Shown here piece by piece: positions 46,566 to 57,120 of a stretch of 64,000 bases of DNA. The notes under the pieces were generated by a model. It did no database searches and had not been told where the DNA came from. It worked only from the letters and a program-made list of their open reading frames with translations. The position numbers and the translations under genes were made by a program. Positions within the stretch are counted from its first letter, which is position 1; every line of letters starts with the position of its first letter. This DNA comes from Prunus persica (taxonomy: Eukaryota; Streptophyta; Magnoliopsida; Rosales; Rosaceae), in NCBI RefSeq assembly GCF_000346465.2, contig NC_034010.1, forward strand, positions 9,556,689-9,620,688. The letters run 5' to 3'.

Positions 46566-47101
46566 TGTGGGAACCTAATTTTAAGCAAACCCTAGGTCAA
46601 ATATTTCCTTCCATTTGGGGATTATTTGATTTGGGGATTCTTGCCTTGATTAGGGATTTGATTCGCATTAAATCCCTGATTGATTTAAATCTCCTAAGAT
46701 CAGAAAAATAATTCCTTTCCCAACAAAGATTATTTTTCTCCAAACCCTAACCCTACGAGGCTCTATAAAAGCATGGCCACACACAAGGGTTGAGGTACGT
46801 CTGAAATCTCTACTAAAAACTCTGCAGAAAATTCCTCTCAAACCCTAGCCACCTCCTTTCTCTCTCTCTTTTACATAAGGCTCCGACTGCCCGGTTTACA
46901 CCTAAAACACATCTCCATACCCTAGTTAGCTAGTGGTTTTCTTACAAATACTTGAACTAATTTAGGCATCGGAGGGCCTTTGGCCAACACCCCCCAGGTG
47001 TGGTCCTCTTGTTCGTTCTATTTTGCAGGGACAAAGAGGCGGCGAAGAAGAAAGGGGAATCTTTCGAACCGAATATTCTCGTGGGGAAATTTGCTCCCAC
47101 A
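46566..47101 (+). repeat. LTR shared by elements E and F (536 bp)
   Basis: TGTGGGAACC...GCTCCCACA with a polypurine tract on its left and a primer-site leader on its right. This is the reference LTR of the gag-only B/E subfamily: U3 like 18899, U5 like 13680. A TATA box is at about 46764. Confidence 0.88.
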
Positions 47102-48393
47102 AATTGGTGCTTTCATTGAGAGCGTGACATAATACTCAAAGCGTGCTCCAAATTCATTTTTCACACTTTGTTCAAACAATCATAGTTGATACAAGACATA
47201 GGAAGAGCAACACCACCACAACAAGCCCATCTCATGGTTTTGTGGTGGAAACCTTGTTGCAACCCAGTCATGGAAGATGATCCCGACATCATCTTTTCAG
47301 GGAAGGAAGTTCCAAGACAACGGAATGCCCATCACCTCCAGAGGTACTATCCACGAAGCTCCTTGCCTATTGGCTCTACTCCAAGCAGGCAGCCAGGCCT
47401 CCCTCACCTCTATTGAAGACAAGTTACTTTTGATGTTACCCCTGCAACTCATCACCTGTGTTCAATAAAGCAATGTAGTCACACAAACATCAATGCAAGT
47501 TCAAACTTTTCTTTCCAATGGAATGTTTACAAATGCAATCGACACGTCTTCGGACGTAGGCCAAACGGGCCACACTCATGACACGTCTCCGGACGTAGGC
47601 CAAACGGGCCATACTCATCGACATGTCTCCGAACATAGGCCAAACGGTCCATTCACATCCACACATCTCCGGACGTAGGCCAAACGAGCCACTCTCATCT
47701 CATTGACACGTCTCCGGACGTAGGCAAAACGGGCCACACACACATCGACACATCTCCAACCAAAAGGGTCACTCACATCGACACTTCTCCAGACGTAGGC
47801 CAAACGGGCCACAAACACATCGACACGTCTCCGAACGTAGGCCAAACGGGCCACACTCATCGACACATCTCCGGACGTAGGCGAAACGGGCCACTCACAT
47901 CGACACTTCTCCAGACGTAGGCCAAACGGGCCACACACACATCGACACGTCTCCAGACGTAGGCCAAACGGGCCACACTCATCGACACATCTCCGGACGT
48001 AGGCCAAACGGGCCACTCTCATCGACACGTCTCCGGACGTAGGCCAAACCGGCCACACACATTGGCACGTCTCCAGATGTAGGCCAAACGGGCCACTCTC
48101 ATGGACACGTCTCCAGACGTAGGCCAAACGAGCTGCACTTATCAACACGTCTCTGGATGTAAGCCAAACGGGCCACATTCATCGACACGACTCTAGACAT
48201 AGGCCAAACGGGCTGCACATCGACATGTTTCCGGAAGTAGGTCAAACGGGACACTCTCATCGACACGTCTCCAGACGTAGGCCAAACGGGCCACTCTCAT
48301 CGACACGTCTCCGGACGTAGACCAAACGAGCAGCACTCATCTAAACTTCTCCGGACGTAGGCCAAATGGGCCACTCTCATCGACACGTCTTCG
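47102..48393 (+). mobile_element. Element F: Tat derivative with gag and pol deleted
   Basis: The leader (47102-47190) runs almost directly into the pol scar and integrase tail (47270-47470, with EDDPDIIF and the NAHHLQRYYP tail) and then a 40-bp array. Gag is wholly absent. It is cut at about 48393 against chromovirus G2. This is an even more reduced derivative than A, B and E. Confidence 0.75.
47538..48391. repeat. 40-bp tandem array of element F (about 21 units)
   Basis: Same repeat family. It runs straight into chromovirus integrase sequence at the right end (TCGTACCCTATTAGCTCC). Confidence 0.95.
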
Positions 48394-49490
48394 TACCCTA
48401 TTAGCTCCATCCAAAGTTTACCAGTACAGCGGGTGTCACGATCACTGATAATACTCTTAGGGATCCCCCAATACTTCACCACATGCTTCAGAAACAAGTG
48501 TACAACTTCCTCCATGTCGTAATCCACCAGTGCGGGGATGAAGGTAGCATACTTGGTGAACCTGTCGACCACTACCAAAATTGAGCCACACCCTTTCGAC
48601 TTGGGTAGACTTACAATGAAGTCCATGGACAAACTCTCCCATGGTCTGGTTAGAACAGGAAGTGGCTCTAGCAACCCACCCGGCTACTTCTGCAATTGCT
48701 TGTACTCCAGTTTGTAGTCGAACTCCGCTAAGAAGTCTTGCCACCTAGCCTGCTTAGGTGACAACTTCTGTTGGGACAGAAAGTAGCTTCTAGCAACAAT
48801 GTCTGTCTTGACCACGTACTGAGAACCGAGCAAATAGTGCCTCCAAGTCCACAAGCAGTGCACTAAGCTATCATCTCCTTCTCTTGAACGGTATACCTCC
48901 CCTCCTTGTCATTGAGCTTCCGACTCTCAAAAGACAATGGGTGTCCATCCTGCATGAGTACACCACCAATAGCAAAATCTGATGCATCAGTGTGTACCTC
49001 AAAAGGTTTGCTAAGAAACTTGTCCAAGAAAGGATGGAATACCTTGCTCATAAGAGTGCAAAATGTTGTAGGGGCGTTAGTCAAGCCGAACCGCATGACA
49101 AGGAACTCGTAAGACTCATATCTCGTCACACATGCGGTCTTTGGTTCATCTTCCGGTGTGATCCTAACTTGATAGTATCCCGAGCGCAAGTCTAACTTCG
49201 TGAAGTACTTCGCTCCTCCCAACTTATCAAACAAATCTGCAATCAAAGGGATTGGACACTTGTTTTTTATGGTCACCTTGTTTAGTGCCCTGTAGTCGAT
49301 GCACAACCTCAGTGTTCCCTCCCCTTCTTCTGGAAAAGAACTGGGGCACCATAAGGGGCCTTGGACGGTTGGATGTACCTAGCGTCCAGCTCCTTGGGCA
49401 TGACATCTGCAAACTCTTTAAGGACTGCCTACACAGCTTTCGGGACTGGTTGGACTTCCTTCCCAACTACATTCATCTTCATAGTTGCAA
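48394..49490 (-). pseudogene. G2 pol remnants
   Basis: Integrase core piece (48674-48394) with LSMDFIVSLP and IISDRDTRC. A fused RT-RNase H piece (49306-48863) has [13 protein letters not shown] and then [14 protein letters not shown] with nothing between. The RT catalytic YIDD was lost in the deletion. No active enzyme is possible. Confidence 0.82.
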
Positions 49491-49599
49491 GGAACGTCGA
49501 TTCGCCCTGCTTCAAAGACTTTGAAAATTGCATGGCTGACAAAAGCTTTATCTCGCCTTGTTGCCTCACCACTGGCATCATGCATGGCATTGTTCCACC

Positions 49600-50352
49600 C
49601 TATGCCATGCACATAGTATTGTAAAATGGAATGGGAAATGCCTTTACCTTGTCCATGAACTCCATTCCTAGCACGACATCGTAGTCATCCATCAAGACCA
49701 AGGAGAAGTCAGCTACTCCCTTCCAAGTGGCAATGTGTAGCTCCACACCATAAGCTACTCCATCAATAGGCTTAGCAGTTGAATTCACCGTCTTCATACT
49801 GCTTGCTTCCTTCGAGACTCGACACCCAAGTCTCTTTGCTTCCTGCATGGACAGAAAGTTGTGCGAGGCACCTGTATCCACCAGGCAGCGAGTTGTCTTG
49901 CCATTCACCACGGCATCGACGAACATCACTCCTTTAGCTTGAACCTGTGGTTGAGCTCCTTTGGCCTGCAAGGCACTGAAGCGGTGAATGGCCCCCATTC
50001 CTACTTCCCTCTCGGCCTCCTCTTCCTTCTCTTGGTTCATAGCATTCAAAGCTTTCTTTTTCGGACAATCCTGCATCATGTGCGCTCCATCGCACAAGTA
50101 GCGAGCTAGCTTCGACTTGTCTTTCCCCTTGTCACCTTTGTCATTCTTCTTCCAGGATAACTTGTGACAGTCACACTTGTCTCCTGACTTGCTACCCCCT
50201 TTCGGCTTGTTGTCTCCCCCACCGAATCCACTGCTATCTTTCTTTCCTTTAAACTTGGAGTCGCTTTGATCCTTCTTCTTGAACTCAACTAGAGACTCAG
50301 CTGCAGCAGTTGCCTCTGACAAGGTTTGGACGTGTCTCCTTTGTAACTCCAA
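49600..50352 (-). pseudogene. G2 gag C-terminus, zinc knuckle and protease
   Basis: An open 250-residue stretch: VQTLSEATAAAESLVEF, a lysine-rich linker, the zinc knuckle (YLCDGAHMMQDCP, with the first Cys replaced by Arg in ARYLC), the linker, and the protease with LVDTGASHNF and VVLGMEF. It is the longest intact gag-protease stretch of the three chromovirus gags. It stops at about 49600 before the RT. Confidence 0.82.
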
Positions 50353-50389
50353 CTTGGCCCAATTCTATAGGCCACTCATGAAGTACATG

Positions 50390-51205
50390 AGCTTGTCTTC
50401 ATCTGTCATGCTAGGCACCTCGAACAGCAGGTTGTGAACGCGGCAACATAGTCCTTCACATTCCCAGTTTGCTTTTGCCATCTCAGCTTCTCCTTTGCCT
50501 CATACTTGGCATTCTCGAGATAGAAATGCAACATAATATCCTTCTTAAAATCATCCCAAGTCTCAAGTGTAAACATACCTTGTTCGATCTCCATGGATCG
50601 ACGACGCCACCGCATAAGAGCATTGTCGACTAGAAACAACGTTGTTGTATTGATCTTGGCCTTATCATCCTCGAGCTTCATATACTTGAAATACTTTTCG
50701 ATATTCCACAAAAACGTGTCTAGCTCCTTCGCCTTCCTCTTCCCATTATAGGATTTGGGCTTGAAAGAATCTAGCACCTTGGGTTCCATCGGAGTCCGAG
50801 TCTTGTTCAAGATAGCTTTATTGCACAAAGCCCAATCTACCTTCACATCCTTTACCTCATCACGAAGCGAAGTAAGCTCTGCTAAGAAGTGATCCAGCTT
50901 GGCTTGAACATCTAGCTTAATGTTTTCTAGCGCGGAGTTGAGGACTTCCTGAAATTGGCCCTGACGCTCATCCACTACAGCTTCGAAGCCGCCCTTCGTA
51001 ACGACAGCCTCCTCGAGTCGCTAATCGAAGTCGACCACGGCAATCTCCATCTTAGATAGCCGCTTCTCCATCATGGCAACCACATCTCTAGATCATTCAC
51101 TCTTTGATTTACCCTCACGATCCATGTTGACCTTGGACAGGTCTGTCTCCACATCTGATTCGCTCTTTGACATGCTTCTTCGAATGATTCGAGCTTTCGC
51201 TCTAA
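50390..51205 (-). pseudogene. G2 gag N-terminal and capsid part
   Basis: Open over 189 residues (50975-50406) with FLWNIEKYFKYMKLEDD and FTLETWDDFKKDIMLHFY. It frameshifts near 50430. The 5' leader carries several stops. The primer site follows at about 51200-51211. Confidence 0.78.
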
Positions 51206-51212
51206 TACCAAC

Positions 51213-51637
51213 TGTCACGGGATGACTTTTATGGAGTCTTCCTTACGTGCGGCCTTAGACTTGATCGCCTCTCGAACAAGCTAAGTCAGCCTCCTTCCAA
51301 CAACACAAGATCGAACCAAGCAAGAACAATCGCAAGAGTAAGAACACAATAAGAACGCTTAAGAAAGTTTGGGCAATATATATGCTTGTATTGCTACTCA
51401 AATTCTTTACAAGTTGTGAGGTGAGGATACACAGTGTGACATCCTCCTTATATACTTTCCCTATCCCACCTACCATCATGGTAGGTGGTTAAGATACAAT
51501 GTCACCAACCGAGGTCTACCTACTACTTCCACCAACCGACGTCTACCTACTACTGTACAATGAATCTGGACATGTGGGCTAAGATGTCTAGCATGATCAA
51601 TCCAATGGGTTGGGCCTTGAACATGCGGGCCGTGACA
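51213..51637 (-). repeat. Chromovirus LTR shared by G2 (as 5' LTR) and G3 (as 3' LTR)
   Basis: TGTCACGG at both ends (inverted). On its left is the G2 primer site (TGGTATTAGAGC on the minus strand); on its right is the G3 polypurine tract. A TATA box is at about 51447-51455 (minus), with an 11-bp-arm palindrome at 51466-51488. Confidence 0.9.
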
Positions 51638-53235
51638 GTCTTCCCCATCTAATCCGATGACGTCCTCGTCGCCGCGGTAGATCCTTCTCATTCGAATGCT
51701 TCGATGATGTCTTTGTACTTCCACAAAGACTCTTCTTTCTCCCAATTTCCTTCGAACTCTGGTAGGCCCTTCCATTTGACAAAGTACTCCCAGTACCTCG
51801 GTACACCCTTATGTCGCACCTCTCTCTTGGCTACGATGCACTCGACCTCCCTGTCAAATGAAGTCACTATCAAAGGTGGAGCTCGTTAAGGCTGTCCACA
51901 ACTTGGCTCCTCAGTGTTGGCATGGTAGGGCTTGAGATTGCTCACGTGGAACACCGGATGAATCTTCAATCGAGGTGGTAGTTCCACGCGATAAGCAGCT
52001 CCTTCCACTGATCGGATGATTAGAAATGGGCCTTCACTCCTCAACAACGCCTTGTCCGATCTTCTAGTGGACTTGTGTTGAGAAGGGTTCAGCTTCACAA
52101 AGACCAGATCACCTGGTTGGAACACAACGTCGCGCCGATGCTTGTCTGCCCATTTCTTCATCTTCAGAGTTGCCTTCTCCAATTGAGGCCGAGCCAGCTC
52201 ATTAGTCACCTGCCACTCCTTGGTCGTCTTGTACGCAGCAGGGCTACTCCCCGTGTAGACTGACACCACTATGTTCAGTGTTTTTGGTTGTTGTCCTATT
52301 GCCAACTCAAAAGGACTTGACCCTGTCGACTCCGACCGCTGCAAGTTATACAAGAACTGAGCAACATCCAACAGCTTTGCCCAATCTCGCTGGTTGGCAC
52401 TCACATAGTGCCTCAAGTATTGCTTCAATAGCTCATCCACCCGCTCCGTCTGACTGTCTGTCTGTGGGTGAAAGTTGGTAGAGAAGTTCAACTATGAGCC
52501 AAGTAGCCTGAGGAGCTTCATCCAAAGTTTACCAGTAAAGCGAGTGTCACGGTCACTGATAATACTCTTGGGGATCCCCCAATACTTCACCACATGCTTC
52601 ATAAACAAGAGTGCAGCTTCCTCAGCATTAAAATCCACCGGTGCGGCGATGAAGGTAGCATACTTGGTGAAACTGTCGACCACCACCAAAATTGAGCCAC
52701 CCCCTTCTGACTTGGGTAGATTCACAATGAAGTCCATGGAAAAACTCTCCCATGGTCTGGTTGGAATAGGAAGTGGCTCTAGCAACCCACCTGGCTGCTT
52801 CTGCAATGTCTTGTCTTGTTGGCATACATGGCAAGTCCGAACGAACGAATCTACATCTTCCCGCATCTGTGGCCAATAGTAAGCTTCACTCATCAAGGCT
52901 AATGTTCGATGAGTGCCTGGATGTCCCGCCCACTTCGAGTCGTGACACTCCTTCAGTAGCTCTCGCCTCAGGTTGTCCCACCTCGGAACATAGATCCTCT
53001 TTCCTGTTGCATAAAGAACACCATTATCGAGCCAAAATCTTCTTGTCTTCCCATCTTTGACAAGCTCCAACAGACTTTTGGCTTTGGGATCGTGCAACAA
53101 GCCTTCTCGTATCCTCTGCATGAGAGAACTCTGAGGTTGTGTGACAGCTGCTAGTACAGCCTTTTGGCTTAAGGCATCGGCAACGACATTCGTCTTCCCT
53201 TGCTTGTACTCCAGTTTGTAGTCGAACTCAGCCAA
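51638..53235 (-). pseudogene. G3 integrase and chromodomain
   Basis: The open stretch 53235-52492 holds the end of RNase H (EYKQGKTNVVADALS), the zinc domain (CHDSKWAGHPGTH...CHVCQQDK) and the core with FSMDFIVNLP and IISDRDTRF. 52491-51886 has QTDSQTERV with the catalytic Glu present and FHVSNLKPYH. 51873-51688 is the chromodomain (YFVKWKGLPEFEGNWE). Two stops separate the pieces. The DDE residues are all readable, unlike G1. Confidence 0.87.
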
Positions 53236-53244
53236 GAAGTCTTG

Positions 53245-55020
53245 CTACCTAGCCTGCTTTGGTGACAACTTCTGTTGGGATTGAAAGTAGCTTGGGGTAA
53301 CATTGTCAATCTTGACCACGAACTGAGAACTAAAGAAGTAGTGCCTCCAAGTTCGCAAGTAGTGCACTACGGCTGTCATCTCCTTCTCTTGAACGGTATA
53401 CCTCTGCTCCATGTCATTGAGCTTTCGACTCTCGAAAGCAAATAGTTGTACATCCTGCATGAGTACACCACCCATAGCAAAATCTGATGCATAGTGTGTA
53501 CCTCAAAAGGTATGCTAAGATCAGGAAGTCTAAGCACAAGTTCCTTCATAAGTGCCATCTTCAACTCATCAAAGCCATGCTGGCATTGGGGTGTCCACTC
53601 CCACGTCTTGTTCTTCTTTAGCAGATCCGTCAAGGGGGCGGCTATGGCTGAATATCCCTTCATGAACCTGCGATAGTAGTTCACCAATCCAAGGAAAGAC
53701 CGCAACTCAGGTACCTTTATTGGTGGTTCCCACTCTTGGATGGCTCGCACCTTGCCCTCCTCCATGAGCAATTGTCCTCCCCGTATCCTGTGACCAAGGA
53801 ACGGTACCTTTTCTTGGACAAAAGAGCACTTCTCTCTCTTCACATAGAGCCAGTTCTCCTTTAGAACCTAGAAGACCTTCTGCAAATACTCGAGGTGTTC
53901 CTCCAGAGAATTGTTGTACACCACAATATCATCGATGTAAACCACAACAAACTTGTCGAAGAAAGGATGGAATACCTTGTTCATAAGAGTGCAAAAGGTT
54001 GCAGGGGCGTTAGTCAAGTCGAACGGCATGACAAGGAACTTGTAAGACTCATATCTCGGCACACATACGGTCTTTGGTTCATCTCCCGGTACGATCCTCA
54101 CTTGATAGTATCCCGAGCGCAAGTTCAACTTCGTGAAGTACTTCGCTCCTCCCAACTGATCAAACAAATCTGCAATCAAAGGGATTGAATACTTGTTTTT
54201 TATGGTCACCTTGTTTAGCACCCTGTAGTCGATGCACAACCTCAGTGTTCCCTCCCTATTCTTCTGGAAAAGAACTGGGGCACGATAAGGGGCCTTGGAT
54301 GGTTGGATGTACCCAACGTCCAACAACTGCATCAACTGCTTCCTCCATTCCTCCAACTCAGGAGGTGCCATCCGGTACGGCGCTTTGGCAAGGGGTTTGG
54401 CACCCGGTTCCAACTCAATGACATTATCCACCTTTCTCCTAGGTGGTAAGGTTTTGGGCAGATCCTTGGGCATGACAATTGCAAACTCCTTAAGGACAGT
54501 CTCCACAGCTTTCGGGACTGGCTGGACTTCCTTCTCAACTACATCCATCTTCATAGTTGCGAGGAACGTCGGTACGCCCTTCTTCCAGGACTTGGAAAAT
54601 TGCATGGCTGAAAAAAGCTTCGTCTCGCCTTGTTCCCTCACCACTGGCACCATGCATGGCATAGTCCCACCCTGTGCAATGCACATAGTATTGTAAAATG
54701 GAATTGGAAATGCCTTTACCTTGTCCATAAACTCTATTCCTAGCATGACATCGTAGTCATCCATCGAGATCACGGAGAAGTCAGCTACTCCCTTCCAAGT
54801 GGCAATGTGTCGCTCCACACCATGAGCTACTCCATCAATGGGATTGGTAGTTGAATTCACAGTTTTCATACTACCTGCTTCCTTCGAGACTCGACAACCA
54901 AGTGTCTTTGCTTCCTGCACGGACATAAAGTTGTGCGAAGCACCTGCATCCACCAAGCAATGGGTTGTCTTGCCGTTCACCATGGCATCGACGAACATCA
55001 CTCCTTTAGCTTGAACCTGT
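53245..55020 (-). pseudogene. G3 protease, reverse transcriptase and RNase H
   Basis: One 377-residue open stretch (55001-53868) holds the protease, with active-site motif [10 protein letters not shown] (Thr to Ala in the usual DTG, codon at about 54946), and the RT to YIDD (53928-53939). A stop at 53867 separates the thumb (53843-53376). RNase H is split by a short deletion at about 53493 (VHTDAS lost to VHTMHQ). Confidence 0.86.
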
Positions 55021-55039
55021 GGTTGAGCTCATTTGGACT

Positions 55040-56268
55040 GCAAGGCATTGAAGCGGTGAATGGCCCCCATACCTGCTTTCCTCCCGGCCTCCTCTTCCTT
55101 ATCTTGGTTCATAGCATTCAGAGCTTTCTTTTTCGAACAATCCCGCATCATGTGCACTTCATTGCACAAGTGACAAGCTAGCTTCGACTTGTCTTTCCCC
55201 TTGTCACCTTTGTCATTCTTTTTCCAGGATGACTTGTGACCGTCAGACTTGTCTCCTAACTTGCTACCCTCTTTCGGCTTGTTGTCTCCCCTACCGGATC
55301 CACTGCTATATTTCTTTCCTTAAAACTTGGAGTCGCCTTGATCCTTCTTCTTGAACTCAACAAGAGACTAAGTTGCAGCAATTGCCTCTGACAAGGTTTG
55401 GACGTGTCTCCTTTGTAACTCCAGCTTGGCCCAATTCTGTAGGCCACTCATGAAGTATATGAGCTTGTCTTCATCTGTCATGCTAGGACCTCGAACAACA
55501 GGTTGGTGAACACGGCGACATAGTCCTTCACGTTCCCAGCTTGCTTTAGCCATCTGAGCTTCTCCTTTGCCTCATACTTGACATTCTCTGGATAGAAATG
55601 CAACATAATATCCTTCTTAAAATCATCCCAAGTCTCAAGTGTAAACATACCTTGTTCAATCTCCATGGATCGACGATGCCGCCACATGAGAGCATTGTCG
55701 GTGAGAAACAACGTTGCTATATTGATCTTGGGCTCATCATCCTCGAGCTTCAGATACTTGAAATACCTTTCGATATTCCACAAAAATGTGTCTAGCTCCT
55801 TCGCCTCCCTTTTCCTATTATAGGATTTGGGCTTGAAAGAATCTAGCACCTTGGGTTCCTTCGGAGTCAGGGTCTTGTTCAAGACAGCTTCCTTGCACAA
55901 AGCCCAATCTCCCTTCACATCCTTCACCTCATCATGAAGCGAAGTAAGCTTTGCTAAGAAGTGATCCAGCTTGGCTTGAACATCTAGCTTGATGTTGTCT
56001 AGCGTGGAGTTGAGGACTCCCTGGAATTGGCCCTGAAGCTCATCCACTACAGCTTCGAAGCCCCCCTTTGTAAGGACGTCCTCCTCGAGTTGCTGATCCA
56101 ACACGACTACGGCAATCTTCATCTTAGAAAGCCGCTTCTCCATCATGGCTACCACATCTCTAGATCGTTCCCCCGTTGATTTGCCCCCACGATCTATGTT
56201 GACCTTGGATAGGTCTGTCTCCACATCTGATCCGCTCTTCGACATGCTTCTTCGAATGATTCGAGCTT
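55040..56268 (-). pseudogene. G3 gag
   Basis: Open over 270 residues (56290-55478), with an N-terminal region that includes DELQGQFQGVL and a capsid core FLWNIERYFKYLKLEDDE and FTLETWDDFKKDIMLHFYPE. It frameshifts at about 55485 (one base lost in the PSMTDEDKL region) and breaks again through the zinc knuckle (55165-55130, HLCNEVHMMRDC). The true start is near 56245 (MSKSGSDVE), just after the primer site. Confidence 0.82.
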
Positions 56269-56270
56269 TC

Positions 56271-56282
56271 ACTCTGATACCA
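56271..56282 (-). other. Chromovirus primer-binding site
   Basis: On the minus strand TGGTATCAGAGT lies two bases after the LTR end. It matches the usual initiator-methionine tRNA primer site (TGGTATCAGAGC) in 11 of 12 bases. A slightly changed copy occurs in G2 at about 51200-51211. Confidence 0.85.
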
Positions 56283-56284
56283 AC

Positions 56285-56709
56285 TGTCACGGGATGACTT
56301 TTTCAGAGTCTTCCTGACGTGGGGCCTTAGACTTGATCGCCTCTCAAACAAGCTAAGTCAGCCTCCTTCGTACAACACAAGATCGAACCAAGCAAAGAAC
56401 AATCGCAAGAGCAAGAACATAATAAGAACGCTTAAGAAAGTTTAGGAGAATATATGCTTGTATTGCTACTCAAATGCTTTACAAGTTGTGAGGTGAGGAT
56501 ACACAATGTGACATCCTCCTTATATACTTTCCCTATCCCACCTACCATCATGGTAGGTGGCTAAGATACAATGTCACCAACCGAGGTCTACCTACTACTT
56601 CCACCAACTGACGTCTACCTACTACTATACAATGAATCTGGACATGTGGGCTAAGATGTCTAGCATGATCAATCCAATGGGTTGGGCCTTCAACATGCGG
56701 GCCGTGACA
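56285..56709 (-). repeat. Chromovirus LTR shared by G3 (as 5' LTR) and G4 (as 3' LTR)
   Basis: 425 bp, TGTCACGG...CCGTGACA. The G3 primer site is on its left and a polypurine tract (GGTGGGGGAGAA, minus) with the G4 body is on its right. The TATA box and the CCACCTACCAT palindrome are preserved. Confidence 0.9.
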
Positions 56710-57120
56710 TTCTCCCCCACCTAATCCGGTGACGTCCTCGTCACCACAGTAGATCCTTCTCGTTCAAATGCTTCAATGATGTCTACGTACTTCCACAAAG
56801 ACTCTTCTTTCTCCTAATTGCCTTTAGAGTCTAGCAGGCCCTTCTATTTGACAAAGTACTACCAGTACCTCAGTGCACCCTGGCGTTGCACCTCTCGCTA
56901 GGCCATGACGCACTCGACCTCCCTGTTAAATGAAGTCACCATCAAAGGTGGAGCTCGTTGAGACTCTCCACGACTTGGCTTCTCGGTGTTGGCATGGTAG
57001 GGCTTCAGATTGCTCATGTGGAACACCGAATGAATCTTCAATCGAGGTGGTAGTTCCACGTGGTAAGCAGCTCTTCCCACTGATCGGATGATAGGAAATA
57101 GGCCCTCATATCTCCTCAAC
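56710..57120 (-). pseudogene. G4 fragment: chromodomain and integrase C-terminus
   Basis: Matches the C-terminal integrase (YEGLFPIIRSVGRAAYHVEL, FHMSNLKPYHAN) and a decayed chromodomain. It is cut at about 57120 in the RRY codons, where unassigned sequence begins. Confidence 0.83.

Larger units (their letters stand above)
38958..47101 (+). mobile_element. Element E: gag-only Tat copy lacking its 5' LTR, split by a solo LTR
   Basis: It begins just inside the leader (GAGAGCACGAG). It has the FQQ-type gag leader (ATG 39035), is interrupted at 39265-41848 by a solo LTR, then continues with decayed gag, the pol scar, a 40-bp array, the accessory-gene fragment, the polypurine tract and a 3' LTR (46566-47101). 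It has the same internal design and same accessory-gene deletions as B, so it is the same subfamily. Confidence 0.85.
48394..51637 (-). mobile_element. Chromovirus copy G2 with internal deletions, 3' end lost
   Basis: Minus strand, with a 5' LTR at 51213-51637 shared with G3, then gag, protease and parts of RT, RNase H and integrase. It is truncated in the integrase core at 48394 by the 40-bp array. Visible internal deletions: at about 48695 (integrase zinc domain gone), about 49013 (RT thumb and connection gone, joining RT directly to RNase H) and about 49380 (RT fingers gone). Confidence 0.86.
51213..56709 (-). mobile_element. Chromovirus copy G3, full length (5.5 kb)
   Basis: The only chromovirus here with both LTRs (51213-51637 and 56285-56709, each 425 bp) and every domain: gag, protease, RT, RNase H, integrase, chromodomain. 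It lacks target duplications because both LTRs continue directly into neighbouring element sequence (the primer site of G2 on the left, the polypurine tract of G4 on the right). Frame breaks in gag, RT-RNase H and integrase make it inactive. Confidence 0.9.

Noticed and set aside
47615..48178. 187-codon minus-strand open frame (RLAYVRRRVDE-type repeats), with similar frames in the other 40-bp arrays
   Set aside because: It is the translation of the 40-bp tandem repeat. The unit is not a multiple of three and cycles through frames, so long open frames arise from the base composition. No start context or conserved protein is seen.
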